The translations under genes were made by a program, and so were the position numbers. DNA of 64,000 nt from Bombus terrestris (lineage: Eukaryota > Arthropoda > Insecta > Hymenoptera > Apidae): positions 3,286,001 to 3,350,000 of the forward strand of contig NW_025963549.1 of NCBI RefSeq assembly GCF_910591885.1, written 5' to 3'. This document shows positions 63,601 through 64,000 of the stretch, one piece after another. A model generated the notes under the pieces. The model was given only the letters and a program-made list of their open reading frames with translations, ran no database searches and was not told the origin of the DNA. Positions within the stretch are counted from its first letter, which is position 1. Every line of letters starts with the position of its first letter.

Positions 63601-64000
63601 TACAGTGCAACGTATGGTCCGAAATCGCTGACAAAATTAGGCAAAGCAGGAAATATATGCAAGGCAATATAAGGTATATGTATAGCTCGGAAATTGTAAT
63701 CGTTGCTCGCTCGCTCCGCCCGCTCGTAAAAATCTAGTCCAACCTCACAACCGAACTGACACGTTAGCAAATTTGAAATAAGTCGCCTCCATATCGAATA
63801 ACTAACGCAAGCGGGCTTGGTTTTAGGTTAGGCTATAGTTTTCGAGCGAGCGAGGCGAGCGAGGGACGCGTAAAGGTGTGTCACAAACCAACGGTTTGGC
63901 ACATAGGGACATTGAAATATTAGCACCAGTTCGAGGAACCGCAAGTCTTTGTCGAATTACGTACTGACAAAAGTTTACAGTTTATCAATAGTTTTACATA
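60614..64000 (+). repeat. Right-end mosaic repeating 18.1-20.6 kb; array continues
   Basis: Unit starts 60614, 61036, 61458, 61880, 62302, 62724, 63142, 63563 and a 17-base start at 63,984. The units at 60614, 61036 and 61458 correspond to 18089, 18511 and 18933 (offset 42,525 bp); those at 62724, 63142 and 63563 to 19355, 19773 and 20194 (offset 43,369 bp). The two units at 61880 and 62302 are extra. The beginning of 60614 is like the extra unit at 55996 (TTTGCACATAG) and changes to the L1 type before the left arm. No gene; the array runs past the end of the window. Confidence 0.88.

Larger units (their letters stand above)
1..64000. repeat. Satellite DNA array, ~422-bp monomers, whole window
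   Basis: The window is filled end to end by direct tandem copies of one unit. The phase marker ATCAATAGTTTTACA (variants ACCAATAG, TCATCAATAG) recurs at 3, 425, 847, 1269 and so on to 63,984, giving 152 complete monomers. Spacings are 422 (most), 421, 418, 417 and once 420 bp. Length changes come from two recurrent indels: a 4-bp loss of one GAGC step in the right GC-rich arm, and a 1-bp loss where AGGCAATAACAGG becomes AGGCAAAGC(A/G)GG. No base is left outside the repeat. Neighbouring monomers differ by roughly 5-15% by eye, while monomers one HOR apart differ by about 1% or less, the usual signature of higher-order satellite organisation. Eukaryotic satellite is an inference from size and structure; family and species are not recognised. 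Confidence 0.97.

Noticed and set aside
1..64000. CRISPR array
   Set aside because: Regular repeats, but the unit is 422 bp with no short repeat/unique spacer alternation; the intervening DNA is repeat as well.
1..64000. tRNA, rRNA or 5S-type tandem genes
   Set aside because: The unit length would suit a 5S array, but no internal control region, cloverleaf or conserved rRNA segment is seen in the monomer on either strand.
1..64000. Dinucleosome-length spacing (422 bp as about 2 x 211)
   Set aside because: Numerically suggestive only; nothing in the sequence shows nucleosome phasing.

Overview
The whole 64 kb is one tandem satellite array. I see no gene, RNA gene, transposon, CRISPR array or unique DNA in it. 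The repeat unit is about 422 bp (length classes 422, 421, 418, 417 and one of 420). Using the conserved step ATCAATAGTTTTACA as phase marker, I placed 152 complete head-to-tail monomers, the first at 3 and the last complete one at 63,563, plus 17 bases of the next. All have the same orientation and the array runs off both ends. About 44% GC, no decay of CpG, uninterrupted tandem structure and nested higher-order repeats (HORs) point to a eukaryotic heterochromatic or centromere-type satellite, most likely from an organism with little germline CpG methylation (an invertebrate would fit). I do not recognise the satellite family and cannot name the species.

Every monomer carries a GC-rich inverted repeat: a left arm of CTCGCTCG-type sequence at monomer positions 145-165 and its near-exact reverse complement at 282-302, with 116 bp between. 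Three monomer subfamilies can be told apart. L1 has TATAAATC after the left arm and is 422 bp. L2 has GATGCTCG before the left arm, ACCGTTCCG and a CGAGCAAGCG right arm, 422 bp. S has AAAAATC after the left arm, TTCTTATCGAAGAACG, often a 4-bp loss in the right arm (418) and/or a 1-bp loss at AGGCAAAGC (421, 417).

Layout: 588-4,872, a 5-mer HOR of 2,110 bp (two copies). 4,873-9,594, mixed L1/L2/S with a recent single-monomer duplication at 6,889-7,797. 9,595-16,995, a 9-mer HOR of 3,779 bp (two copies). 16,996-22,419, mosaic. 22,420-29,171, an 8-mer HOR of 3,376 bp (two copies). 29,172-31,320, remains of the 2,110-bp 5-mer. 31,321-36,384, a 6-mer HOR of 2,532 bp (two copies). 35,376-42,549, a 9-mer of 3,798 bp followed by an 8-mer version of it. 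42,550-45,552, mosaic. 45,553-51,858, a 5-mer HOR of 2,102 bp (three copies). 51,801-60,613, a 5-mer of about 2,098 bp (four copies with an extra monomer, readable as 6+5+6+5). 60,614-64,000, a rerun of the segment at 18.1-20.6 kb.

The many short open frames, nearly all on the minus strand, are by-products of the repeat and are not annotated as genes. The points most worth following are the universal inverted repeat and the tendency of HOR junctions to fall in or next to its left arm and spacer. All alignments were done by eye, so block edges are accurate only to the nearest distinguishing base, typically tens of bp.
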